The notes under the pieces: model-generated
Database searches by the model: none
What the model saw: only the letters and a program-made list of their open reading frames with translations
Told to the model about the DNA's origin: nothing
NCBI RefSeq assembly: GCF_009711475.1
Contig: NZ_SMMD01000901.1
Coordinates: 1 to 15,183 of the forward strand
Length of the DNA: 15,183 bases
From: Fulvivirga aurantia
Lineage (GTDB): Bacteria; Bacteroidota; Bacteroidia; Cytophagales; Cyclobacteriaceae
Direction of reading: 5' to 3'
Part shown: one piece after another, positions 1 to 6,981 of the stretch
How the letters are laid out: each line of letters begins with the position of its first letter
Numbering within the stretch: position 1 is the stretch's first letter
Translations under genes and position numbers: made by a program

Positions 1-3
1 CAT

Positions 4-2871
4 ATGCAAATGAAAAAACTGTCTTTATGCCTTTTCCTGGCTGCTCTGGTTATATTCCAGGCTTGTCAAACCGGAGGCGAAAAAGAGGAAAACAGTGGTA
101 ATACTGAGCTTTCTATCGAAAATGAGAAGTACACATTACCCAATGGCCTTGATGTAATCCTTCACCAGGACACTTCAGATCCTATTGTGGCTGTAGCGAT
201 CCAGGTACATGTAGGCTCCAACCGTGAGAAACCAGGTCGAACTGGCTTTGCTCACTTTTTTGAACACATGCTCTTCCAAAAGTCAGAAAACGTGGAAGAT
301 GGCGCTTTCTTTAAGAACATCAATGACCTTGGTGGTACATTTAATGGTGGCACCTGGTCTGACGGAACGGTTTACTATGAAGTAGTACCAAAAGATGCCC
401 TTGAGCGTATTCTATGGATGGAATCTGACCGTATGGGCTTTTTCATCAATGCAGTTACAAAAGCTGATTTGGAAGGTGAAAAACCTGTAGTAAAAAATGA
501 AAAGCGCCAGCGAGTTGACAATGTACCTTACGGGCACAGAACTTATGTAATCAAAAAGGCGCTTTACCCTGAAGGCCACCCGTATAACTGGGAAGTAATC
601 GGAGAACTTGAAGATCTTGAAGCAGCTACGCTTGATGATGTGAAGGAGTTTTATGACAAGTGGTATGGACCAAATAATGCCACTCTTGTAATTGCTGGTG
701 ACTTCAACAAAGAAAAAACTAAAGCATGGGTAGAAAAATACTTTGGAGAAATACCATCCAGAGGAGAAGAAGAGCCCTTGGAAGCTATGCCGGTATCTTT
801 AGAGGAGAGCAAAATGCTTTATCATGAAGATGACTATGCTAAGGTGCCTGACCTACGTATGGTTTACCCTACAGTAGAATCTTACCATCCTGATTCATGG
901 GCTTTAAGTGCATTGGCAGAAATTCTTACTGAAGGTAAAAGAGCCCCTCTTTATAAAGAATTGGTAGAAGGTACTGAATATGCACAAAGCGTTTTTGCCT
1001 ACAACAATTCTAGCGAGCTTGCTGGTGAATTTAATATCGGTGTGAGAGCAAAAGATGGTGTAGATCTTGACTCTGTGTATGCTGCTATACAAACTGCGTT
1101 GAATCAGTTTGAGCAAAATGGTTTTTCTGATAAAGATCTACAGCGCATAAAAGCAAGACAAGAAACCAGTTTTTACAATGGTATTTCTAGTGTTTTAGGC
1201 AAAGCATTCCAGTTGAGTAGCTACAATGAGTTTGCCGGCTCTCCTGATTATATCTCAACAGATATAGAAAATATTCTGGCTGTTACCAAAGAAGATGTGA
1301 TGGAGGTGTATAAGAAATACATCAAAGACAAGCCTTTCGTAATGACAAGTTTTGTACCTAAAGAGCAATTAGATCTCATCGTTGAAGGATCTGAGAAGGC
1401 AGAAGTGAAAATGGAGGAAATTGTGCCTAATGAAGCCGCTGAAAGTACTGAAGAAACTGTAGCTGAGATTGAAAAGACACCTAGCAACATCGATAGATCG
1501 GTTGAACCTGAATTAGGAGAAACACCGCTTGTTTCTGCTCCGAAGATCTTTGAAACTAAGCTTTCTAATGGCATGAAAGTGTATGGCATACAGTCTGATG
1601 AGTTGCCTTTGGTAAACTTTAGTATAAGAATAAAGGGAGGTCAGTTATTAGATAGCCCTGAGTTGCCAGGTGTAGCTAGTCTGATGACTGACATCATGCG
1701 GGAAGGTACTAAAAACAAGACTCCTGAAGAATTGGAAGATGCGATTGGGCAAATTGGAGCAAGCATCAACATGTATACGTCTCGTGAGTACATCACAATC
1801 ACTGCCAATTGCCTGGCAAGGTACTTTGATGAGACAGTTGCACTTGTTGAAGAGATGCTTCTAGAGCCTCGTTGGGACGAAAAAGAGTTTGACAGAATTA
1901 AGAAAAATCAGATCAACTCGATTAAGCAGAGAAATGCCAACCCTAACATCATCGCATCAAATGTTTCTGATAAGATGATGTATGGTGAAGGACATATATT
2001 CTCACAGCCTATAAGCGGAACATTAGAATCTGTAGATAAAATCACTATCGATGATCTTAAAGCTTATTATGCAAATTACTATGCACCTGGCATCAGCTCA
2101 TTTCACATAGCAGGTAGTGTAGATTCAGATAAGGTAACAAATGCGCTTAAAGGCCTTGAAGAAAAATGGGCGGCTAAGGAAGTAAACTTCCCTGAATATG
2201 AAATAAACAACACGCCAGCCAATACTGAAATGTATTTTGCCAATTTTGACAATGCAAAGCAGTCAGTAGTGCGTATAGAGCGCATGGCAGTACCAAGAAA
2301 TCACCCGGATTATTTCCCTCTTACTGTGGCTAATTATGGGCTAGGTGGCAATTCCGGTGCTAAGTTATTTCAGGTGCTGAGAGAAGAGAAAGGCTATACC
2401 TATGGTGCTTACTCATTCTTAAGCAGCAGTACTCAGGAGTCGCCTTTCACCATGTACTCAAGCGTAAAGACTAATGTAACACCGGAGTCTGTACAGACTT
2501 TTAAAAGTGTGCTTGAAGAGTATATGACAAATTATGATGCAGCAGAACTTGAAAAAGCCAAGACTGCATTGATCAGACAAGAAGCAAGAGATTACGAAAC
2601 CCTCAATGATAAACTTGATATACTTCAACAGATATCAACTTATGATTTGCCTGAAGATTTCGTAAGACAAAATCAAAAAGCTTTGAAGGATTATTCTGTA
2701 GAAGACATGAAGTCGATCATGAACAAATACATGAATCCTGAAGAGATGACTTATATAATCGTGGGTGATGCAAAAACACAATTAGATGGTGTTGAGAAGC
2801 TCAATATCGCTCCGGTTGTAAAAGTGGATAGCGATGGAAATCCTATCGATAAAAAGATCGAAGCAAATTAA
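4..2871 (+). CDS. M16 family zinc metallopeptidase, two-domain lipoprotein
   Basis: A 955-residue M16 (pitrilysin/processing-peptidase type) protease. The N-terminus is a lipoprotein signal: two lysines, a hydrophobic stretch, then IFQAC with the candidate lipidated Cys21, so the protein should be anchored in the cell envelope and face the periplasm or the surface. The N-terminal M16 half carries the inverted zinc motif HFFEH (His84, Glu87, His88), with Glu159 and Glu166 downstream at the spacing expected for the third ligand and its partner. The second half (from about residue 515) repeats the M16 fold but has no HxxEH; it keeps the REEKGYTYGAY segment (about residues 795-805) that resembles the conserved Arg/Tyr region of M16 C-terminal domains. 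This active plus inactive pair is normal for the family and forms a closed peptide-degrading chamber. A second ATG at 10 gives MKKLSL, a more typical lipoprotein start, and is equally likely. The gene is followed by a strong terminator, so it is probably separate from the arginine operon. The substrate is unknown. Confidence 0.93.
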   Translation: MQMKKLSLCLFLAALVIFQACQTGGEKEENSGNTELSIENEKYTLPNGLDVILHQDTSDPIVAVAIQVHVGSNREKPGRTGFAHFFEHMLFQKSENVEDGAFFKNINDLGGTFNGGTWSDGTVYYEVVPKDALERILWMESDRMGFFINAVTKADLEGEKPVVKNEKRQRVDNVPYGHRTYVIKKALYPEGHPYNWEVIGELEDLEAATLDDVKEFYDKWYGPNNATLVIAGDFNKEKTKAWVEKYFGEIPSRGEEEPLEAMPVSLEESKMLYHEDDYAKVPDLRMVYPTVESYHPDSWALSALAEILTEGKRAPLYKELVEGTEYAQSVFAYNNSSELAGEFNIGVRAKDGVDLDSVYAAIQTALNQFEQNGFSDKDLQRIKARQETSFYNGISSVLGKAFQLSSYNEFAGSPDYISTDIENILAVTKEDVMEVYKKYIKDKPFVMTSFVPKEQLDLIVEGSEKAEVKMEEIVPNEAAESTEETVAEIEKTPSNIDRSVEPELGETPLVSAPKIFETKLSNGMKVYGIQSDELPLVNFSIRIKGGQLLDSPELPGVASLMTDIMREGTKNKTPEELEDAIGQIGASINMYTSREYITITANCLARYFDETVALVEEMLLEPRWDEKEFDRIKKNQINSIKQRNANPNIIASNVSDKMMYGEGHIFSQPISGTLESVDKITIDDLKAYYANYYAPGISSFHIAGSVDSDKVTNALKGLEEKWAAKEVNFPEYEINNTPANTEMYFANFDNAKQSVVRIERMAVPRNHPDYFPLTVANYGLGGNSGAKLFQVLREEKGYTYGAYSFLSSSTQESPFTMYSSVKTNVTPESVQTFKSVLEEYMTNYDAAELEKAKTALIRQEARDYETLNDKLDILQQISTYDLPEDFVRQNQKALKDYSVEDMKSIMNKYMNPEEMTYIIVGDAKTQLDGVEKLNIAPVVKVDSDGNPIDKKIEAN

Positions 2872-2893
2872 TTTAAATTTTCTTCAATCATAG

Positions 2894-2930
2894 AAAAGAT
2901 GCCTCAAATGACATTGAGGCATCTTTTTTT
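2894..2930 (+). terminator. Intrinsic terminator after the M16 peptidase gene
   Basis: A perfect 12-bp stem, AAGATGCCTCAA (2896-2907) pairing with TTGAGGCATCTT (2914-2925), closes a 6-nt loop and runs straight into a T-tract (2924-2930). Flanking A residues (2894-2895) can extend the stem by pairing with the T-tract. It begins 22 bases after the peptidase stop codon and should insulate the arginine operon from readthrough. Confidence 0.93.
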
Positions 2931-2972
2931 ATTTCTAAACCAGTTTTTACCCACGTTGCAAGATCCCCGTAC

Positions 2973-3004
2973 TTGCTTATTAAAAATAAATTGACATACC
3001 TTTG
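2973..3004 (+). promoter_or_regulatory. Bacteroidota-type promoter of the arginine operon
   Basis: TACCTTTG at 2997-3004 is a full match to the Bacteroidota -7 element TAnnTTTG. A TTG at 2973-2975 lies 21 bp upstream, in the range expected for the -33 element. The expected transcription start is a few bases after 3004, about 3008-3011, immediately before the ATG of the short leader ORF. An AT-rich dyad (TTATT at 2977-2981, AATAA at 2985-2989) sits between the two elements, and a second dyad (GCAAG 2958-2962, CTTGC 2972-2976) overlaps the TTG. Either could be an operator, but neither matches a site I can name. Confidence 0.75.
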
Positions 3005-3012
3005 CCCTAACA

Positions 3013-3123
3013 ATGGCAGAACAACTCACAAATATCCTAATCAATAAGCAAGTCTCTCTTGCTCAGGGTATTGTTTTGTCTTTATCTACTTCACGCAATA
3101 GGAACCTACGCCTTAGGGCGTAA
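3013..3123 (+). CDS. Putative arginine leader peptide (36 aa) of the arg operon
   Basis: A 36-codon ORF from ATG 3013 to TAA 3121. Its start lies only a few bases after the expected transcription start, so the message would be nearly leaderless. The peptide begins MAEQLTNILI and ends SRNRNLRLRA: Arg is residue 28, 30, 33 and 35, that is, four of the last nine residues. Their codons are CGC, AGG, CGC and AGG, whereas argF' and argB downstream use AGA for 12 of 13 arginines by my count. A short ORF with clustered codons for the end product, sitting between the promoter and the first structural gene and overlapping competing hairpins, is the classic layout of a ribosome-mediated attenuator. Stalling at these codons when charged tRNA-Arg is scarce would change the fold of the downstream leader RNA. 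No homologue is recalled. The evidence is positional and compositional, and no family match was made. Confidence 0.62.
   Translation: MAEQLTNILINKQVSLAQGIVLSLSTSRNRNLRLRA
3047..3063 (+). promoter_or_regulatory. Leader RNA hairpin inside the early leader-peptide codons
   Basis: AGCAAG (3047-3052) and CTTGCT (3058-3063) form a perfect 6-bp stem around the 5-nt loop TCTCT. It lies within the first half of the leader ORF and could act as a pause hairpin that keeps RNA polymerase in step with the translating ribosome, as in proteobacterial attenuators. That role is inferred from position only. Confidence 0.4.
3107..3122 (+). promoter_or_regulatory. Leader hairpin over the Arg codons and stop codon
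   Basis: TACGCC (3107-3112) pairs perfectly with GGCGTA (3117-3122) around the 4-nt loop TTAG. The hairpin covers the last leader codons (Leu32 to Ala36) and the first two bases of the stop codon, so a translating ribosome would open it. Its 3' arm (3118-3122) can instead pair with 3141-3145, so this stem and the alternative fold exclude each other. Confidence 0.5.
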
Positions 3124-3133
3124 TACACTCTTT

Positions 3134-3152
3134 GCAGAGCTACGTGCTCTGC
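3134..3152 (+). promoter_or_regulatory. Candidate attenuator hairpin after the leader ORF
   Basis: GCAGAGC (3134-3140) pairs perfectly with GCTCTGC (3146-3152) around the loop TACGT, giving a compact GC-rich 7-bp stem 10 nt after the leader stop codon. A competing fold pairs 3118-3122 with 3141-3145 (one G-U) and 3128-3131 (CTCT) with 3136-3139 (AGAG), which would destroy this hairpin. That is the expected terminator/antiterminator relation. The weak point is that no T-tract follows directly; the first TTTT is at 3164-3167. If it terminates, it would do so imperfectly or with help, or control may act on translation instead. Confidence 0.45.
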
Positions 3153-3214
3153 TATCCTCATAGTTTTATCTATTTATCATCTCTTTCTGAAAAGAAAGTA
3201 AATCCTATTTTCTC

Positions 3215-3868
3215 GTGAAATTTACAATTACTGTGGCTGATAATAGCCATCTGGAATATGCTGAATCTATCTGTCAAATGATGGCAGATGCGGCACAAAT
3301 AAGGGGTACGGGTATAGCTCAAAGACAACCTGAGTACATCAAACAAAAAATCGAGCAAGGTAAGGCGATTATTGCCCTACACAAAGATAAACTTATTGGT
3401 TTTTGCTATATCGAAAGCTGGCAAGATCAGAAGTATGTAGCTAATTCAGGCCTTATTGTTCACCCAGATTATAGAAATGAAGGTCTGGCCAAAGTCATCA
3501 AAAAAGCGACCTTCGACCTTTCTAAAAAGATGTTTCCAAACGCACTGCTTTTTGGTATCACTACCAGTATGGCGGTGATGAAGATCAATTCTGACCTTGG
3601 TTACAGACCCGTCACTTTTTCTGAACTCACTACAGACGAAACTTTCTGGAAGGGTTGCCAGAGTTGCAACAACTATGACATACTTATGAGAACAAGCAAA
3701 AGTATGTGTCTTTGCACAGGTATGATCTGCGATCTAAGCAAAGAAACCAACAGGCAGTTACCAAAAAAGCTTGCCTGGACAAAGTTTAAAGAGTTTTTCA
3801 AGGAAAGACTCAAAGTAAAATCAAAGCAATTGCTCAACCTCACAAAAATCACTTCAGATGTCAAATAA
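3215..3868 (+). CDS. GNAT acyltransferase, candidate acylglutamate synthase
   Basis: A 217-residue GNAT-fold acyltransferase and the first structural gene of the arginine operon. The acyl-CoA binding motif A is visible as VHPDYRNEGLA (residues 82-92, with the R-x-x-G-x-A pyrophosphate loop at 87-92). After the GNAT core comes a Cys-rich segment with CxxC (Cys148, Cys151) and CxC (Cys165, Cys167) plus Cys172, then a basic Lys-rich tail. No classical argA, argJ or kinase-fused synthase is present. Its lead position suggests that it makes the N-acylglutamate (acetyl- or succinyl-) that starts the pathway; this is inferred from context, and some other acetyltransferase role is possible. The start is GTG: the frame is open back to a TGA at 3188 without any ATG, and the first internal Met is at residue 22, inside the fold. 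Its end overlaps argG by 11 nt, implying translational coupling. Confidence 0.78.
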   Translation: MKFTITVADNSHLEYAESICQMMADAAQIRGTGIAQRQPEYIKQKIEQGKAIIALHKDKLIGFCYIESWQDQKYVANSGLIVHPDYRNEGLAKVIKKATFDLSKKMFPNALLFGITTSMAVMKINSDLGYRPVTFSELTTDETFWKGCQSCNNYDILMRTSKSMCLCTGMICDLSKETNRQLPKKLAWTKFKEFFKERLKVKSKQLLNLTKITSDVK

Positions 3869-5057
3869 GAAAGTACTACTCGCTTACAGTGGTGGTCTGG
3901 ATACCTCCTACTGCATTAAATATTTAAAACACGAACTACAACTAGATGTATACACAGCCATAGTCAACACTGGTGGATTTGACACACTGAGCCTGAAACA
4001 AATCGAAGACAAAGCCTACCAGTTGGGGGCTAGCTCACACATTGTGCTTGAGCAAACTGATGCTTTTTATCAAGACATACTCAGATTTTTGATTTACGGC
4101 AATGTGTTAAAAAACGGCACCTATCCCCTTTCAGTGAGTGCAGAGAGAGTGCATCAGGCTAAAGCATTGGCCAAATATGCGTTGTCTATTGATGCTGATT
4201 ATATCGCACATGGTAGCACGGGGGCTGGCAATGATCAAGTGAGGTTTGACAGTATTTTTCAACTGGTAGCACCTAATCTAGAGATTCTCACACCTATAAG
4301 AGACCAGCAGTTAAGCAGAAAGCAGGAACTCGATTTTTTGGCTGCTCATGGTGTTGCTATAAAGTGGGAAGAGGCTCAGTATTCGATCAATAAAGGCCTT
4401 TGGGGCACAAGTGTTGGCGGAGCTGAGACACTCACTTCAAACACTCCTCTTCCTGAAAAAGCTTACCCCAGTCAGCTTACAGCAAAAGAGCCACAACAAA
4501 TTACGCTGTCATTTACAAATGGTGAGTTATCGGCAGTAAACGGAAAAACGGCTAACCCTACCCAACTGATCAAACAGATTGAAAAAATTGCATCAGCGTA
4601 CGCGATAGGTAGAGACATTCATGTTGGAGACACTATAATTGGTATAAAAGGCAGAGTAGGGTTTGAAGCAGCCGCTGCCAAAGTGATTATAGCTGCTCAT
4701 CAGGTTTTAGAAAAGCATACGCTTTCTAAATGGCAATTACATTGGAAAGAACAGTTGGCTGGTTGGTATGGCATGTTCATTCACGAGTCACAATATTTTG
4801 AGCCAGTGATGAGAAATATAGAAACGTTTTTAGAGGCCACACAGAAGAATGTTTCTGGTGAAGTGTACATCAGGCTTTTTCCCTACAGTTTTGAGATTGA
4901 AGGCATTACTTCACCTCATGACCTTATGACATCGGCATTTGGTATCTATGGAGAAGCCAATGACCAATGGAGCGGAGAAGATGTTAAAGGATTCACGAAA
5001 ATCTTTAATAACAGCACGCAAATTTATAACGCAGTAAACAGTGTGAGCTATGATTAA
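3858..5057 (+). CDS. argG: Argininosuccinate synthase
   Basis: A 399-residue argininosuccinate synthase, which condenses citrulline and aspartate using ATP to give argininosuccinate, the penultimate step of arginine synthesis in the cytoplasm. The N-type ATP pyrophosphatase loop AYSGGLDTS is at residues 9-17, and the conserved AHGSTGAGNDQVRFD segment at about 117-131 contributes to nucleotide and substrate binding. The length is normal for the family. The gene starts inside the end of the GNAT gene (11-nt overlap), and its own end overlaps argC by 8 nt, so it belongs to one transcript. Placing argG second, before the early-pathway genes, is a Bacteroidota-style order. No missing key residue was seen. 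Confidence 0.97.
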   Translation: MSNKKVLLAYSGGLDTSYCIKYLKHELQLDVYTAIVNTGGFDTLSLKQIEDKAYQLGASSHIVLEQTDAFYQDILRFLIYGNVLKNGTYPLSVSAERVHQAKALAKYALSIDADYIAHGSTGAGNDQVRFDSIFQLVAPNLEILTPIRDQQLSRKQELDFLAAHGVAIKWEEAQYSINKGLWGTSVGGAETLTSNTPLPEKAYPSQLTAKEPQQITLSFTNGELSAVNGKTANPTQLIKQIEKIASAYAIGRDIHVGDTIIGIKGRVGFEAAAAKVIIAAHQVLEKHTLSKWQLHWKEQLAGWYGMFIHESQYFEPVMRNIETFLEATQKNVSGEVYIRLFPYSFEIEGITSPHDLMTSAFGIYGEANDQWSGEDVKGFTKIFNNSTQIYNAVNSVSYD

Positions 5058-6027
5058 AGTTGGCATTATAGGAGGTAGTGGCTATGTAGCCGGAGAATTG
5101 ATCAGATGTTTACTGCATCACCCTGAGGCCGAGATCGACTTTATTTACAGTCACTCAAAGGCTGACCTTGCAATTGAGGAAGTGCATGGTGACCTTTTTA
5201 CTATAAAAAAGATTGCTTTTAGCCAATCAATAAATTACGCTGTCGATGTAGTATTTCTATGTATGGGTCATGGTCACTCAAGATCATTTCTAGAGGAAAA
5301 TGAATTTAGTTCTTCAACAAGGATTATTGATTTAAGCAGTGATTTCAGACATAACGCTTCCAGAGATTTAGGAAACAAACAGTTTTACTATGGTTTGCTA
5401 CCGCTTAAGAAAGAGACAATCAAAAACAAAAAATACATAGCAAATCCGGGTTGTTTTGCCACTGCCATACAACTGGCATTACTACCGGCTGCGAATGCGC
5501 ATCTTCTGCCACAAGAAGTACATATTCATGGCATTACTGGATCAACCGGAGCCGGAGGAAGTTTAAGTGAGACAGGGCATTTCAGTTGGAGAAACAACAA
5601 TATTTCTATTTACAAACCCTTTCAACATCAACACTTACAGGAAATTTCAGAGAGTTTAAAAAGCTTGCAGCCAGAGTTTGAAGGTAGCCTCAACTTTATA
5701 CCTCACAGAGGAAACTTTACGCGTGGGATTTTGGCGAGTGTTTATTTCAATTCTTCGATTGATGAGGAAGATTTAGTTAATCTATACAGCACATATTATG
5801 AGTCAGACCCATATACTTCTGTAACCACTCAGCAAGTTCATCTCAAGCAGGTAGTAAATACCAATCACTGTTTGCTTCAAGTTCAAAAAATCGATGGAAA
5901 GGTGTTGATAACAAGTGTTATAGACAATCTGCTAAAGGGTGCTGCCGGGCAGGCCATCCAAAATATGAACATACTATTTAATCTGGACGAAACCAGCGGC
6001 CTGCAATTAAAGGCGAGCTATTTCTAA
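5050..6027 (+). CDS. argC: N-acyl-gamma-glutamyl-phosphate reductase
   Basis: A 325-residue NADPH-dependent reductase that converts N-acyl-glutamyl-5-phosphate to the semialdehyde, the third step of the pathway. The N-terminal Rossmann motif GIIGGSGYVAGEL is at residues 5-17. The catalytic Cys135 sits in NPGCFATA. The conserved segment PHRGNFTRG, with His219 as the likely catalytic partner, is at residues 218-226. GSTGAGG at 165-170 is the conserved substrate-side glycine loop. The length fits the family's short form. The start overlaps the argG end by 8 nt, and argF' follows after 12 nt. In many related operons argD would come next, but here it does not. Whether the acyl group is acetyl or succinyl cannot be read from this protein. 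Confidence 0.96.
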   Translation: MIKVGIIGGSGYVAGELIRCLLHHPEAEIDFIYSHSKADLAIEEVHGDLFTIKKIAFSQSINYAVDVVFLCMGHGHSRSFLEENEFSSSTRIIDLSSDFRHNASRDLGNKQFYYGLLPLKKETIKNKKYIANPGCFATAIQLALLPAANAHLLPQEVHIHGITGSTGAGGSLSETGHFSWRNNNISIYKPFQHQHLQEISESLKSLQPEFEGSLNFIPHRGNFTRGILASVYFNSSIDEEDLVNLYSTYYESDPYTSVTTQQVHLKQVVNTNHCLLQVQKIDGKVLITSVIDNLLKGAAGQAIQNMNILFNLDETSGLQLKASYF

Positions 6028-6039
6028 AAACTAAGAACA

Positions 6040-6981
6040 ATGAATTTTACAAGTATAAATGATATATCATCTCCTGTTCAACTGCTTGAACTGGCTAAAC
6101 AGATAAAACTTAAGCCGTTTGATTACAGGGAGTTTGGCCAAAATAAAACATTAGGCCTGCTATTTTTTAACCCTAGCCTGAGAACCAGACTTAGCACACA
6201 AAAAGCTGCCAATAATCTAGGCATGGATGTGATTGTAATGAATGTTGGTCAGGATGGCTGGCAACTTGAGATGGATGAAGGGGTCGTGATGAATGGCAGT
6301 AAACAGGAGCACATCAAAGATGCTGTTGCCGTGCTCTCACAATACTGTGACATAATCGGTGTCAGAACTTTTGCTTCACTCAATGATAGAAAGGCTGATT
6401 ATGAGGAGTTGGTACTCAAGCAATTTTTAAAGTATACCCATGTACCCATTATTTCACTTGAGAGTGCCACGCTGCATCCACTACAGTCGTTGGCCGATTG
6501 GTTGACCATTGAAGAACATAAGGTGGCTCATAAGCCTAAGGTTGTACTTACCTGGGCGCCACATGTGAAACCACTCCCACAAGCCGTGGCTAACTCTTTT
6601 GTTGAGTGGATGAAGCTTGCCGAGGTTGATTTGACCATTACCAATCCGATAGGTTTTGATTTGGCACCTCAATTCAGCAAAGATGTAAAAGTCGAACACA
6701 ATCAAGATATGGCGCTTGCACAGGCCGATTTTGTCTATGCTAAAAACTGGTCTTCGTATCAGGATTATGGCACAATAGGTGGTGAAATGACTGATTGGCA
6801 AATCACACCAGAGAAAATGAGCCTTACTAACAATGCCAAATTTATGCATTGCTTACCTGTAAGAAGAAATGTAGTGGTTTCTGATGAAGTGATAGATGGA
6901 CAAAACTCACTCGTTTACGAGCAAGCCAATAACAGAACATACGCTGCACAAGCTGTGCTATTAAACCTCTTACAATTATGA
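6040..6981 (+). CDS. argF': N-acyl-L-ornithine carbamoyltransferase
   Basis: A 313-residue transcarbamylase of the acetyl-/succinyl-ornithine branch (AOTCase/SOTCase), not classical OTCase. It transfers carbamoyl from carbamoyl phosphate to N-acyl-ornithine to give N-acyl-citrulline. Visible signatures are the carbamoyl-phosphate loop NPSLRTR (44-50), HPLQ (146-149), the branch-typical proline loop WAPHVKPLPQAV (172-183) and HCLPVRR (270-276). Overall it closely resembles the Bacteroides fragilis succinylornithine enzyme as I remember it. The residue that sets the acyl preference in characterised enzymes (Pro90 in B. fragilis, Glu92 in Xanthomonas) aligns with Gln89 here, in GSKQEHI, so the natural substrate is uncertain. 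The stop codon overlaps the argB start in an ATGA junction, indicating coupled translation. Confidence 0.94.
   Translation: MNFTSINDISSPVQLLELAKQIKLKPFDYREFGQNKTLGLLFFNPSLRTRLSTQKAANNLGMDVIVMNVGQDGWQLEMDEGVVMNGSKQEHIKDAVAVLSQYCDIIGVRTFASLNDRKADYEELVLKQFLKYTHVPIISLESATLHPLQSLADWLTIEEHKVAHKPKVVLTWAPHVKPLPQAVANSFVEWMKLAEVDLTITNPIGFDLAPQFSKDVKVEHNQDMALAQADFVYAKNWSSYQDYGTIGGEMTDWQITPEKMSLTNNAKFMHCLPVRRNVVVSDEVIDGQNSLVYEQANNRTYAAQAVLLNLLQL

Noticed and set aside
1248..1589. Ser/Thr-rich open frame on the minus strand opposite the peptidase gene
   Set aside because: Low-complexity antisense translation of the linker between the two M16 halves; not a credible gene.
3141..3146. TACGTG in the arg leader, the same core as the motifs near the signalling genes
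   Set aside because: It forms the loop of the 3134-3152 hairpin plus the first base of its 3' arm, lacks the flanking AAA/TTT context, and is most simply chance.
3183..3198. Small hairpin CTTTC/GAAAG just before the GTG start of the GNAT gene
   Set aside because: Only 5 weak base pairs in an A/T-rich stretch; not enough to claim a translational switch, although it would be worth including in any folding of the leader.
6481..6849. Open frame of 122 codons on the minus strand opposite argF'
   Set aside because: Antisense to a strongly conserved enzyme, with no recognisable motif or promoter.
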